In this document: piece after piece, positions 16,291-23,942 of the stretch | How the letters are laid out: each line of letters begins with the position of its first letter | How positions within the stretch are numbered: position 1 is the stretch's first letter | Assembly: GCA_945875935.1 (NCBI GenBank) | Contig: CAMCNE010000007.1 | Span: 1-47,786, forward strand | Source: Bordetella parapertussis | GTDB taxonomy: Bacteria > Pseudomonadota > Gammaproteobacteria > Burkholderiales > Burkholderiaceae_C | DNA: 47,786 bases | Direction: 5' to 3' | Program-made: the position numbers and the translations under genes | Notes under the pieces: generated by a model | Seen by the model: the letters and a program-made list of their open reading frames with translations, nothing else | Database searches by the model: none | Told to the model about the DNA's origin: nothing

Positions 16291-17466
16291 TTGGTTTCGG
16301 GCTTTGCTTTGGATTTCCCGCCAAGCGGAAATACTTCTCGCGAAAGAGTTCGAATCTTGCACTCTACCAAAGCTAGAAATCAGACACGGCGTTACCTTGT
16401 TTTGATGGAATCAGCAGATAGGCCGGTCGGAGGGGTGAACATCCTGCTGTGGTTGATCGAGAGGCTCAATGAGGCAGGTTATCGCGTAGCCGCACTACAC
16501 GGCAGTCGGGCTTACAAGTATGAGTACCGTAGCTTCACCGGCGAACGCCTTTACAGCAGCGAGCTTGGCCACCTGCTGAACCGCAGTTTTTTTCCGCGTG
16601 GGTTCCTGGGTCGGGTGAAGCAAGCGCTGAAAGGTGTGTCGAGGATACGGTGGCGCCGCTGGTTTCAGTCGCAACCGCGACTGCCAATTTGGCAGCCAGA
16701 GCCCCACGACGTCCTCGTCGTACCCGAATTCATGTATCCCGAAGCAGTCGCAGCTTTCGGTGGCAGGAATTGCATCCTTGCTGTGCAGGACGTCTTCGGG
16801 CTGATGTACGCCAGCCTGCGCAGTCGGAGATGGCAGGGCGGGCAGCCCGAGGAATTCAGCGCCATTTTTTCCACGTCACAGGCCTGTGGCGGCGCAGTCA
16901 GGGCCGTATTCGATGTGAAGGGGGGGGGCTTTCGCCTGCCGGTCTGCCATGCCGGCTTGACCTACAACCCCGACAAGAAACTGCAAATCGCGTTCATGCC
17001 TCGCAAGCGACGTGAAGAGGCACGAATACTGACCGCCCTGATCGAGAGGCATCCCGATCTGGTCGGTGTTCCACTGGTGGCCATCGATCAATTACCTGAT
17101 GAGACTGCTCATCGCATCATTCGTGAAAGCCTCCTTTTCCTATCGCTATCCAAACAAGACGGTTTCGGCCTGCCTCCTGCCGAAGCCATGGCCACCGGCA
17201 GCCTTGTGATCGGCTACACCGGCGTAGGTGGCGAAGAGTTTTTCACCGAAGAGACTGGCTTTCCGATCCCCGATGGCGATATCGTGGCCTTTGTCGAGCA
17301 AGTAGCAGATGTCGTTTCGGCATGGCGACAAGCGCCCGAGGAGTTGGAGCGCAAGCGGCGTCATGCCTCTGATTTCATCTGGAGCCATTACAACGAAACC
17401 GTAGCTCGGCAGTCGCTGCTGGAGTTGTGGGCTGGCATCGACGCTCATCATCTCGGCAACAAATAA
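16291..17466 (+). CDS. Glycosyltransferase, GT4-like C-terminal domain
   Basis: 391 residues from TTG 16291, which has AGGA six bases upstream (16282-16285); the conserved part starts near YLVLMESADRPVGGVN, and an internal ATG at 16405 is the alternative start. The C-terminal half holds SLSKQDGFGLPPAEAMATGSLVIGYTG, split here as KQDGFGLPPAEAMATG and the Gly-rich strand after it, typical of GT-B glycosyltransferases with an E-x7-E-like nucleotide-sugar site. It is on the strand opposite to the polysaccharide operon and separated from it by IS debris, so it may serve the same glycan or be a relic of another locus. A run of nine G (16920-16928) lies inside the gene, in frame (VKGGGF). Confidence 0.82.
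   Translation: MVSGFALDFPPSGNTSRERVRILHSTKARNQTRRYLVLMESADRPVGGVNILLWLIERLNEAGYRVAALHGSRAYKYEYRSFTGERLYSSELGHLLNRSFFPRGFLGRVKQALKGVSRIRWRRWFQSQPRLPIWQPEPHDVLVVPEFMYPEAVAAFGGRNCILAVQDVFGLMYASLRSRRWQGGQPEEFSAIFSTSQACGGAVRAVFDVKGGGFRLPVCHAGLTYNPDKKLQIAFMPRKRREEARILTALIERHPDLVGVPLVAIDQLPDETAHRIIRESLLFLSLSKQDGFGLPPAEAMATGSLVIGYTGVGGEEFFTEETGFPIPDGDIVAFVEQVADVVSAWRQAPEELERKRRHASDFIWSHYNETVARQSLLELWAGIDAHHLGNK
16920..16928 (+). repeat. G9 tract inside a glycosyltransferase gene
   Basis: Nine consecutive G in frame encode part of VKGGGF. Gain or loss of one G would truncate the protein just after its midpoint. See the finding on possible phase variation. Confidence 0.9.
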
Positions 17467-17603
17467 AGACGGCGCCCCCTCCTTAGTCCAACCTGAAAAC
17501 CACCCAAGCCATTGATCTGCGATGTAGTTTCAGCAGAAGTGTGGTGTGATATCTGTACGGAAATAAACATCGGCCTCGCGCTTTCTTGCAAATTCAGCAG
17601 CCC

Positions 17604-18253
17604 ATGAAACCCCACACCAGCACAGCCTAGATATTCCGTCCGCGCTTGGACGAGCAGCTCGCCATGCAGCACCCACTGATTCGCTTGGCTCATGGACTCG
17701 GAATTGATTGGCGCCACTTTGCCGGCCACTTCAGCTCCGGGCGGGTAGCTCGTCCTTCACCGCGCGCTTGTTGGCTGGGCTGCTGTACCTGCAGCACGCC
17801 AACGATGCTTCTGACGAGTTGGTGTTCAACACCTGGCTGGAAAACGCGTACCGGATGAGACCATTGAACAGGTCAGCATTTTGGCTAGATACCGGCCGCA
17901 CACGGCGATGGTAGACAAGGGCTACAAGGGAGCCGATGTCGATGGCGTGCACGCCCTCAGATCAGGCCAACGGCGAGGCGTGACGCGCACGTTGAAGGCA
18001 ATGATCAACCGGCACAGTGTCATCGAGTCCACCATCGGGCACATGAAGAGGGGGGGGTCGCCTAGACCGCAACCCGCTCTTTGTCGCGCTTGGCGACGCG
18101 GCGCATGCGGTGATGTGCGGTACCGGGTACAACCGTCGCATACGGCTGAACCTGCTGAGGCTTTTTGCTGCCCAAATCAACATCATTCTCTTGGCGCTGC
18201 TGCTTGCGCTTGTGTGTGATCGGACTGACGCCGTGACATCAACATCGGCGTGA
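17604..18253 (+). pseudogene. Wrecked IS5-family transposase
   Basis: The remnant begins at ATG 17604 but hits TAG after eight codons (MKPHTSTA*). The same frame then continues IFRPRLDEQLAMQHPLIRL, matching the usual IS5-group N-terminus. A frameshift near 17740 leads to ARLLAGLLYLQHANDASDE and NTWLENAY. At about 17853 the sequence jumps to TIEQVSILARYRPHTAMVDK, so the middle of the protein, including part of the DDE region, is deleted. A last frameshift at a G8 tract (18050-18057) separates VIESTIGHMK from GRLDRNPLFVALGDAAHAV. It cannot be active. No terminal inverted repeats were identified. It marks the left side of the AT-rich segment. Confidence 0.85.
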
Positions 18254-18322
18254 GGTAATTGTTCAGGGCCGACCCGGTAGCACGTAGAACCGCGACAGCC
18301 ATGAAAAATAAGGGATATACAT

Positions 18323-19573
18323 ATGCGTAAGGTCATAAAACTTTCAAAGCCAATATTAGTGAAGGGCGTTCAAACGACCCGGCTTTCTTCCAATTTAACA
18401 ATAGACTCTGTATCTATACCATTTTGGTATGAGGTCGATAATAAGTACGGCAGCTTCTTGGAGTGTGATGCGAGCGATGGTTTTGTAGTTGGAGTTTTTC
18501 CATACGCCGTTAGAAATGGCATCAACATTGAGGTTGATGGAATGGTGTCTGAAAAACTTTTATATAACCTTAATAACTATGCTAACGAGGTTACTGCACT
18601 GCTATTATCTGGTAGGAAAATAACTGTGTCAGCGGCCAAGGTCACCAATAGCCATAGGAAAGGACTTGGTGTTTTTACAGGGTTTTCAGCAGGGATAGAT
18701 TCATTTTGCACAGTCGTTGATCATAGAAATGCTTCTGTCGGATATAGAATCACACACTTTCTGTTCAATAATATAGGCTCTCATGGGAAGAACGAACATT
18801 CCGAAAGGTTATTCAATGAGAGATACAAACGTTTAGAGAAGCAAGCTGCAGAACTTGGTTTCGAGATTATCAAAGTTAACTCAAACCTTGACTCTGTACT
18901 ATGCATGGATTTTGAGCTCACGCACACATTCAGGAATACCTCGGTCGCGCTTGCTATGCAGGCTTATTGTTCAAAATTTTTGTACTCGTCAGCAGTACAT
19001 TATACAGACATTTCATTTAGGCAACTCGAAAGCTCCGCATATCTAGACCCTATTTTACTTCCATTGTTATCAACAGAGTCCATTGATTGCATATCTAGCG
19101 GTAGTCAGCATACACGCTTCGGTAAAACTGAAATTGTTTCTACATTCATGCAGAGCCAAAAAAGCCTTGACGTATGCGTGGTGCCGACTGATTCAAATTT
19201 TATAAACTGTTCCAGATGCTGGAAGTGCCTAAGAACAGAGTTGTCCCTCGATATATTGGGAAAGTTGCAAAATTATGATAGAGTTTTTTCCTTACCAGAT
19301 TTCTATACTCTGCGTGATTTATACGTTGGCGTGGTTTTATCAAGCAATGAGCCCTTGATGAAGGAAATCGCTACCCAGATAAAAAATAGAGATTATCCAA
19401 TCAGTACACTATCGTACATTATCGCACATCTACCGAATAAGTTTACGAATTTCTTGATGAACGAAGCAACATGGTATCCCGGCGCCAGCAAACGTCAGCT
19501 TGCCTTCATTTTGATGAAAAGAACTGTCAAATATCTCGTCGGTCCTACGAAATACAACCCGCCAAGTTGGTGA
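18323..19573 (+). CDS. PP-loop (adenine nucleotide alpha-hydrolase-like) protein, unknown substrate
   Basis: 416 residues, ATG start 18323. Residues 121-127 read FSAGIDS, close to the SGGxDS pyrophosphate-binding loop of PP-loop ATPases such as QueC, GuaA and asparagine-synthetase-type enzymes. Cys296, Cys299 and Cys302 (NCSRCWKCLRT) form a CxxCxxC set reminiscent of the zinc site of QueC-like proteins. These enzymes adenylate a carboxylate or amide and then swap in nitrogen or sulfur. No signal peptide or membrane helix is seen, so it is cytosolic. Base composition is visibly AT-rich and codon use is unlike the flanking GC-rich genes. It stands alone between an IS5 remnant and an istB remnant, opposite in strand to the polysaccharide genes. 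I infer a sugar-amidation or similar modifying role, but no family is firmly recognised. Confidence 0.8.
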   Translation: MRKVIKLSKPILVKGVQTTRLSSNLTIDSVSIPFWYEVDNKYGSFLECDASDGFVVGVFPYAVRNGINIEVDGMVSEKLLYNLNNYANEVTALLLSGRKITVSAAKVTNSHRKGLGVFTGFSAGIDSFCTVVDHRNASVGYRITHFLFNNIGSHGKNEHSERLFNERYKRLEKQAAELGFEIIKVNSNLDSVLCMDFELTHTFRNTSVALAMQAYCSKFLYSSAVHYTDISFRQLESSAYLDPILLPLLSTESIDCISSGSQHTRFGKTEIVSTFMQSQKSLDVCVVPTDSNFINCSRCWKCLRTELSLDILGKLQNYDRVFSLPDFYTLRDLYVGVVLSSNEPLMKEIATQIKNRDYPISTLSYIIAHLPNKFTNFLMNEATWYPGASKRQLAFILMKRTVKYLVGPTKYNPPSW

Positions 19574-19764
19574 GCATTGACGCGGATGCCAGCAGGCGCA
19601 TCGGAGCCGTCCTGCCAGTGGCGTCGGAGACTGTTGAAGCAGGCCGAAAATTCACCCGTTTGGGAACGATAGTGCCGATCCAACTTTGGCCCGGCTGCGG
19701 TTCTAGTCGACGGTATGCCTTGTCAATGCCCTGGAGCAAGAGAAGGACCGGGGTAACGGCGGGA
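19574..19764. other. Spacer of unidentified mobile-element debris
   Basis: Base composition returns abruptly to GC-rich after the PP-loop gene. Short frames on the minus strand are open (for instance RHYRSQTGEFSACFNSLRRH), but I cannot assign them to a family. It lies directly against the istB remnant, so IS debris is the most likely content. Confidence 0.4.
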
Positions 19765-20050
19765 GCATCTCGCTGAGCCTGCTGCGAATAGACTTAGTCA
19801 TCCTTTCGACGAGCAGGACTGTCTTCCCTTCAGCCACGCTGGCGGGGCGCTGCTGATCTACTTGCTAACTAAACTGTACGAGCACACCAGCGTGATGATC
19901 GCCACCAACCGGGCCCTAGCAGAGTGGTCCAGCGTGTTTGGCGATGCCACGTTGATCACAGTGATGCCGTACCGACTCACCCACCACTGCCACATCGATA
20001 ATCTGGGTGAACCGCGAACAAAAAAGTCCGGCGTGCTCATTATCGAATCC
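19765..20050 (+). pseudogene. 3' fragment of an IS21-type istB gene
   Basis: The sequence encodes LLRIDLVIL, then after a frameshift near 19805 DEQDCLPFSHAGG, and then LLIYLLTKLYEHTSV and EWSSVFGDA...RLTHHCHI, which correspond in order to the C-terminal half of the IS21 helper ATPase IstB. The N-terminal half with Walker A is absent, the frame is broken, and no istA partner is visible. It marks the right side of the PP-loop gene. Confidence 0.8.
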
Positions 20051-20155
20051 TCTAAAAATTGGCCCACAGGAATATCGTTCTCAGTGGCTCCCAACAGAAA
20101 TATTCATGCCATAAAGTGCATCCTCATACGGCCTGCAAAAGTTTTACAGGGTGAA

Positions 20156-21280
20156 CTATATTCTGACTAAACTTCGTAGCACGCCGAGAGAATTTGACTT
20201 AAGCTCGTCCAGTCCTTCCCCCAACGGGGTATTTAGGGCGTTTTTTATTGCCACGGATAGATCGTTCGGTTTTATTTTTAGTTCTGAAAAAACATATCCG
20301 TAGCGCCCAGGGGCCTGAAATTTTGGCGGCACTTGCGGCACTACTGTTTTTAGACATCCGACTGTCTCAAGAAATCCGAAAACTTTCGGGTGATATCCAA
20401 TAGAAACAAAGGGGCGACGTTGTGCGTATGCCATGACACAACCATGAAGGCGCATTGAGATAGTAACCGTAGAATCAGCTATTACTTGGCAGACTTCCCT
20501 AGGATTTAACTTTTCAACAATCTCATATATTTCTACATTTGAGTGGTGCATTCTGATTCTTTCAGATATGCGCGCATGCTCTACTCGATCATCATCGTGA
20601 AGCGTAGACATCGGCAGGAAAACTATTGCCGCATTCAAATCTTGCGCTGCGCGGGCGAGTTCATCGACAATCCAGTTCGTCCACTCGTCATCGCCACTCC
20701 AGCACGAACTCAAGACACATGCGATAAATCGACTACGAATTCTGAGAGATACAACGGTTGGCGTGCGCTCTGGACTCATCCACAAAACAAGATCACCAAT
20801 TGTCTGGGTCTTTATAGATGGAATTAATCTTTTTAATGTTCGCTCTGACAGCAAGTCTCTTGTATAGACCGTTCCCAATGATCTCAACAACCACAATAAT
20901 CTCCAGCGAGTACGCCAACTAAAATTCACGCCTGCCTCGACTGAACATCCCAATAGTGTCGCCTTGCCGGGAGAAAAACGCCGCATGAATGACTCAGCAC
21001 GAAGTAAACATGAAAAGTCATTTGGTTCTATTACCCCCCCCCCGCAAATAATTATTGGGAAACCTTCCATCTTGCGATGAAACTCAACGTACTCAGACCC
21101 CATTCCTATCACCCCCCCTGTTTTAGGGGAGTCAAATCGGGTGACCGTGTGAATGCGTCCTTCAGCACCAAGCTCAGTCAACATGTCCGCAATGGCAAAC
21201 GGCACAGCCTCATCCCCCGCATTACCGAACCCAAATGAGCCAAATATTATTATGTCAGGTAAGAACATCTTTAAACTCAC
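20156..21280 (-). CDS. Polysaccharide pyruvyl transferase family protein
   Basis: 374 residues from GTG 21280; ATG 21268 is an alternative with GAG about seven bases upstream. The start IIIFGSFGFGNAGDEAVPFA contains the GNAGDE signature (residues 19-24) of the CsaB/WcaK family. The C-terminal part has TISMRLHGCVMAYAQ and FVSIGYHPKV, the usual RLHG and Gly-rich segments. Family members transfer pyruvate from phosphoenolpyruvate to a sugar as a ketal; others have different roles. It is the last gene of the minus-strand polysaccharide cluster, 33 bases after the flippase, and is AT-rich. A C10 tract (G10 on the coding strand) sits at IICGGGVIEP, in frame; a one-base change would cut the protein at about a quarter of its length. 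Confidence 0.85.
   Translation of the reverse strand: MSLKMFLPDIIIFGSFGFGNAGDEAVPFAIADMLTELGAEGRIHTVTRFDSPKTGGVIGMGSEYVEFHRKMEGFPIIICGGGVIEPNDFSCLLRAESFMRRFSPGKATLLGCSVEAGVNFSWRTRWRLLWLLRSLGTVYTRDLLSERTLKRLIPSIKTQTIGDLVLWMSPERTPTVVSLRIRSRFIACVLSSCWSGDDEWTNWIVDELARAAQDLNAAIVFLPMSTLHDDDRVEHARISERIRMHHSNVEIYEIVEKLNPREVCQVIADSTVTISMRLHGCVMAYAQRRPFVSIGYHPKVFGFLETVGCLKTVVPQVPPKFQAPGRYGYVFSELKIKPNDLSVAIKNALNTPLGEGLDELKSNSLGVLRSLVRI
21034..21043 (-). repeat. G10 tract (coding strand) inside the pyruvyltransferase gene
   Basis: Ten C on the plus strand, hence ten G in the coding strand, in frame within ICGGGVIEP. A second run of seven (21112-21118) lies 68 bases away in the same gene. The frame is intact in this sequence. 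Confidence 0.92.
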
Positions 21281-21313
21281 GTAGTAAATATATTACATAT
21301 CGCCGAATCATTT

Positions 21314-22657
21314 CTACCAACTGGCCGCGGCTGACCAGTCAATTTTAGGCGCCTGCCATAAGCAAACTAAGGCTGAGATCAAAAAAATCGGTATGTCTAT
21401 CCGCGCACACCAAAGGCCAAGTTTGTGGAAAATGACAGCGGTTACCGGATATAAAAGAAAAGCTCCTACCACTGGCATTGCCAAAATTCCGATTCCGCCG
21501 AATATTTTATAGCCGACCCACATTGATCCCAAATTCAAGAACGCTTTAGCTATCAGAATATACAGATTGAGTCCAGGTCGCCCGATCGCAGTAAGAGTCC
21601 CAGCGTAGGATCCCGTCAAAGCACTAGCCATCCCAACCATTCCCATTAACTGAAGGATCAACCCCGCCCCATAATATCTTTCATCGTAAAGTAATTTAAT
21701 AAGAAAAGGCCCCATCCAAACCAAAGACAAAGAAAAAATCCAGCCCGGAATTAAAACTAATAATTTTGATTTTTCAATCGCGCTCCTCAATCTCGCTCGA
21801 TCATCACATCTACTCAACTCAGCCAACGCCGGGAACAACGCCTTCGAAGCCACTGCGGAGGAAAGTTGATTTGCCATCGAACTTATCCCTCCTGCGAGGC
21901 TAATCAAACCAATTGTACCCATTCCAAGACATGATGCATATATTAATTTTGCGCCCTCGCCTGTCAGGAAAGTCAAGGCAGAGCTTAACATTACCAAACC
22001 GCCGAATGAAAAAATGTGCCTGGCTGAACTGCCATTTATTAAAAATATGTTCCTCGGGCCGGGGTATAGAAAATGACTAGCGGCAGTGGCCAAGCACGTA
22101 GAAATTAAGCTCCCCCAGACCAGACTCACCGCCGCAGGATTGATACATGCCAAGGCGACTGTAAAAGCAAGTCCTATTATCTGCGCGCCAAGAGATATAA
22201 AAAAAATGTTTTTCGCGTGCGTAATATTTCGCCGGGCAACTATTGGTTTTGTAGAGGCCAATCCAGAGGCTAATACCGAAAGAGATGTTATTATCAAAAG
22301 CCATTGAATATCAGGGTATTTGTAATAGTTACTCACCGGCCCAGAGATGATAATTAGTATTATTGAAATGCACCCAGACTGCGCCACCTGTAGCGTCCAA
22401 GCCGTATTAATATAATCTCTATCTCCGCCCGACTTTGAAACTATAATTGCCTGCGAAAGCCCCATATCCGTTAGAAGTGCAATCCCAATTGATACTGCCA
22501 ATACAACAGCAACTATCCCAAAAGCCTCTGGAAATAGAAGACGGGTCAATATAAGATTACCTCCAAGTCGGACCAGTTGACTGGATACAAACTCCAACAG
22601 CGCCCATGTGGACGCGGTTATAAATCTAGATCGTAACGTATCCTTTGAGTTATTCAA
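21314..22657 (-). CDS. wzx: Wzx-type oligosaccharide flippase
   Basis: 447 residues from TTG 22657, with GAGCG six bases upstream. The protein is almost entirely hydrophobic with about 12-14 predicted helices. It begins STWALLEFVSSQLVRLGGNL and LILTRLLFPEAFGIVAVVLA, the standard opening of the polysaccharide biosynthesis (MOP superfamily) flippases. It would turn the lipid-linked repeat unit over the inner membrane. It is AT-rich, common for wzx genes that move between strains. It lies between the pyruvyltransferase and the WecG-type transferase, 151 bases after the latter. Confidence 0.9.
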   Translation of the reverse strand: MNNSKDTLRSRFITASTWALLEFVSSQLVRLGGNLILTRLLFPEAFGIVAVVLAVSIGIALLTDMGLSQAIIVSKSGGDRDYINTAWTLQVAQSGCISIILIIISGPVSNYYKYPDIQWLLIITSLSVLASGLASTKPIVARRNITHAKNIFFISLGAQIIGLAFTVALACINPAAVSLVWGSLISTCLATAASHFLYPGPRNIFLINGSSARHIFSFGGLVMLSSALTFLTGEGAKLIYASCLGMGTIGLISLAGGISSMANQLSSAVASKALFPALAELSRCDDRARLRSAIEKSKLLVLIPGWIFSLSLVWMGPFLIKLLYDERYYGAGLILQLMGMVGMASALTGSYAGTLTAIGRPGLNLYILIAKAFLNLGSMWVGYKIFGGIGILAMPVVGAFLLYPVTAVIFHKLGLWCARIDIPIFLISALVCLWQAPKIDWSAAASW

Positions 22658-22808
22658 TGAGTTCGCTCTGTTCTGGCTTTTGAGAAAGATGGATTTCCCG
22701 TCAAGTTTTTAGTTTTTTGGTAAAATTATTTATAATTTCTTATCCGCGATCTTTTTACTGACTCACTTCATTGCTCAGCAGAATATATATTCCATAGTTT
22801 TATGGATT
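22658..22808 (-). other. AT-rich spacer at the junction of two composition domains
   Basis: 151 bases, strongly AT-rich, between the flippase and the WecG-type gene. It contains no gene and no clear terminator. The switch from GC-rich to AT-rich sequence falls here or in the last codons of the upstream gene. Confidence 0.55.
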
Positions 22809-23942
22809 TCATGCCCTAGATAAAGGGGTAGATATTGTCTTTGGCGACATCAGGCTGGTGCGGTACGGTGTACAACGCTTGCTATGAGCCTGCAGCAGCA
22901 TCAACGTCGCCAAGCATGCGTTGTCCATTTCTGTCACACCCGAGTGATCGATCGTCAGTGGGATGCCTGCACAGGCACTCAGATGACAAACTTGTTTGAG
23001 TCGCTGCAGTTCAGCACGACCCAACGCACCAGCCAAGGTGATCGTCATGCCGGTTTCCGACTCGCTGATCTCGCAGACCTTCTTTTCGGCTTCATTCGGG
23101 CGACTGGAACTGAGCCGCCTCAGGGCGCCCGGAGCCACATCGAAAGCCAGCAACCCCAAAAACACCAGACCGTCGGAGACATACCTTTTCCACAGATGCG
23201 GCTCCTCCTTGACGCGCCACAGCCATTCCAATCCCGACCGCCGCATCCATGGGGGAGCGCGCTTCACTGAGCCGGCGACGAAACCCACGACGGCGCCCAA
23301 GTGGCTGACCACAGGCACCTGCAAACGCGGCAGGTTGTGTTCGATCCAGGCTTGCCCCTTGGCTGCCCCCAGCGACACGACAAGAAAGTCTGCTCCGCTG
23401 GCGTTGATGCGCTCGATGGTGGCGTCGTCGCTCATGTCTTCAACACTTCCAAAGCCCGCCTCGTCGAACCCCACGCACTTCAAAGGCCCCTGAGCGGCGT
23501 TGATGTTGGCTGCCGCTCTGGCCGCGACACCGGGCTGCCCGCCAAAAAGATAGACCGACATGGGATCCGATCCGGGTCGACGCAAGGCTTCAAAGACGTC
23601 TGCGCCACTCACGCGCTCGGGCACGGGTATGCCCATCAGTCTAGCGGCCCAGACCAGCGGCTTGCCGTCCATGAGGCTCATGTCGCTGTGAAAAACAGAG
23701 TCCCGGAACGCGGCGTCACGGCGCGCAGCCACCACAAAATTGGTGTTGGGCGTTGAGATGAACAAGCGCGTGCGCGAAGCCACAGCAGCGCGAATCCGGG
23801 CGACTGCGGTGTCTAGGTCGATCACATCGAACGGCAGCCCCAGCAAAAAGCAAAGGTCGCGGTTGAAGTCCACGGTGTACCCAGTGGCTTCATGGGTCGA
23901 CTTCATCGACGTGGCCGAGTTGATGTCAGAGCTTGTCGTCAT
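22809..23942 (-). CDS. WecG/TagA/CpsF-type glycosyltransferase with C-terminal STAS-like domain
   Basis: 377 residues. Residues about 27-265 form the WecG/TagA domain: STPNTNFVVAARRDAAFRDS, then DMSLMDGKPLVWAARLMG and PERVSGADVFEAL, then SLGAAKGQAWIEHN and a typical RRSGLEWLWRVKEEPHLWKR end. These enzymes add ManNAc-type or similar sugars to lipid-linked acceptors. From about residue 295 a STAS-like fold follows (MTITLAGALGRAELQRLKQV, then PLTIDHSGVTEMDNACLATL), suggesting a protein-binding or regulatory module. The last ~20 residues look unlike a STAS end and lie at the change to AT-rich DNA, so the tail may have been replaced. The start overlaps the stop of the preceding gene (23926-23942). 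Confidence 0.86.
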   Translation of the reverse strand: MTTSSDINSATSMKSTHEATGYTVDFNRDLCFLLGLPFDVIDLDTAVARIRAAVASRTRLFISTPNTNFVVAARRDAAFRDSVFHSDMSLMDGKPLVWAARLMGIPVPERVSGADVFEALRRPGSDPMSVYLFGGQPGVAARAAANINAAQGPLKCVGFDEAGFGSVEDMSDDATIERINASGADFLVVSLGAAKGQAWIEHNLPRLQVPVVSHLGAVVGFVAGSVKRAPPWMRRSGLEWLWRVKEEPHLWKRYVSDGLVFLGLLAFDVAPGALRRLSSSRPNEAEKKVCEISESETGMTITLAGALGRAELQRLKQVCHLSACAGIPLTIDHSGVTEMDNACLATLMLLQAHSKRCTPYRTSLMSPKTISTPLSRA

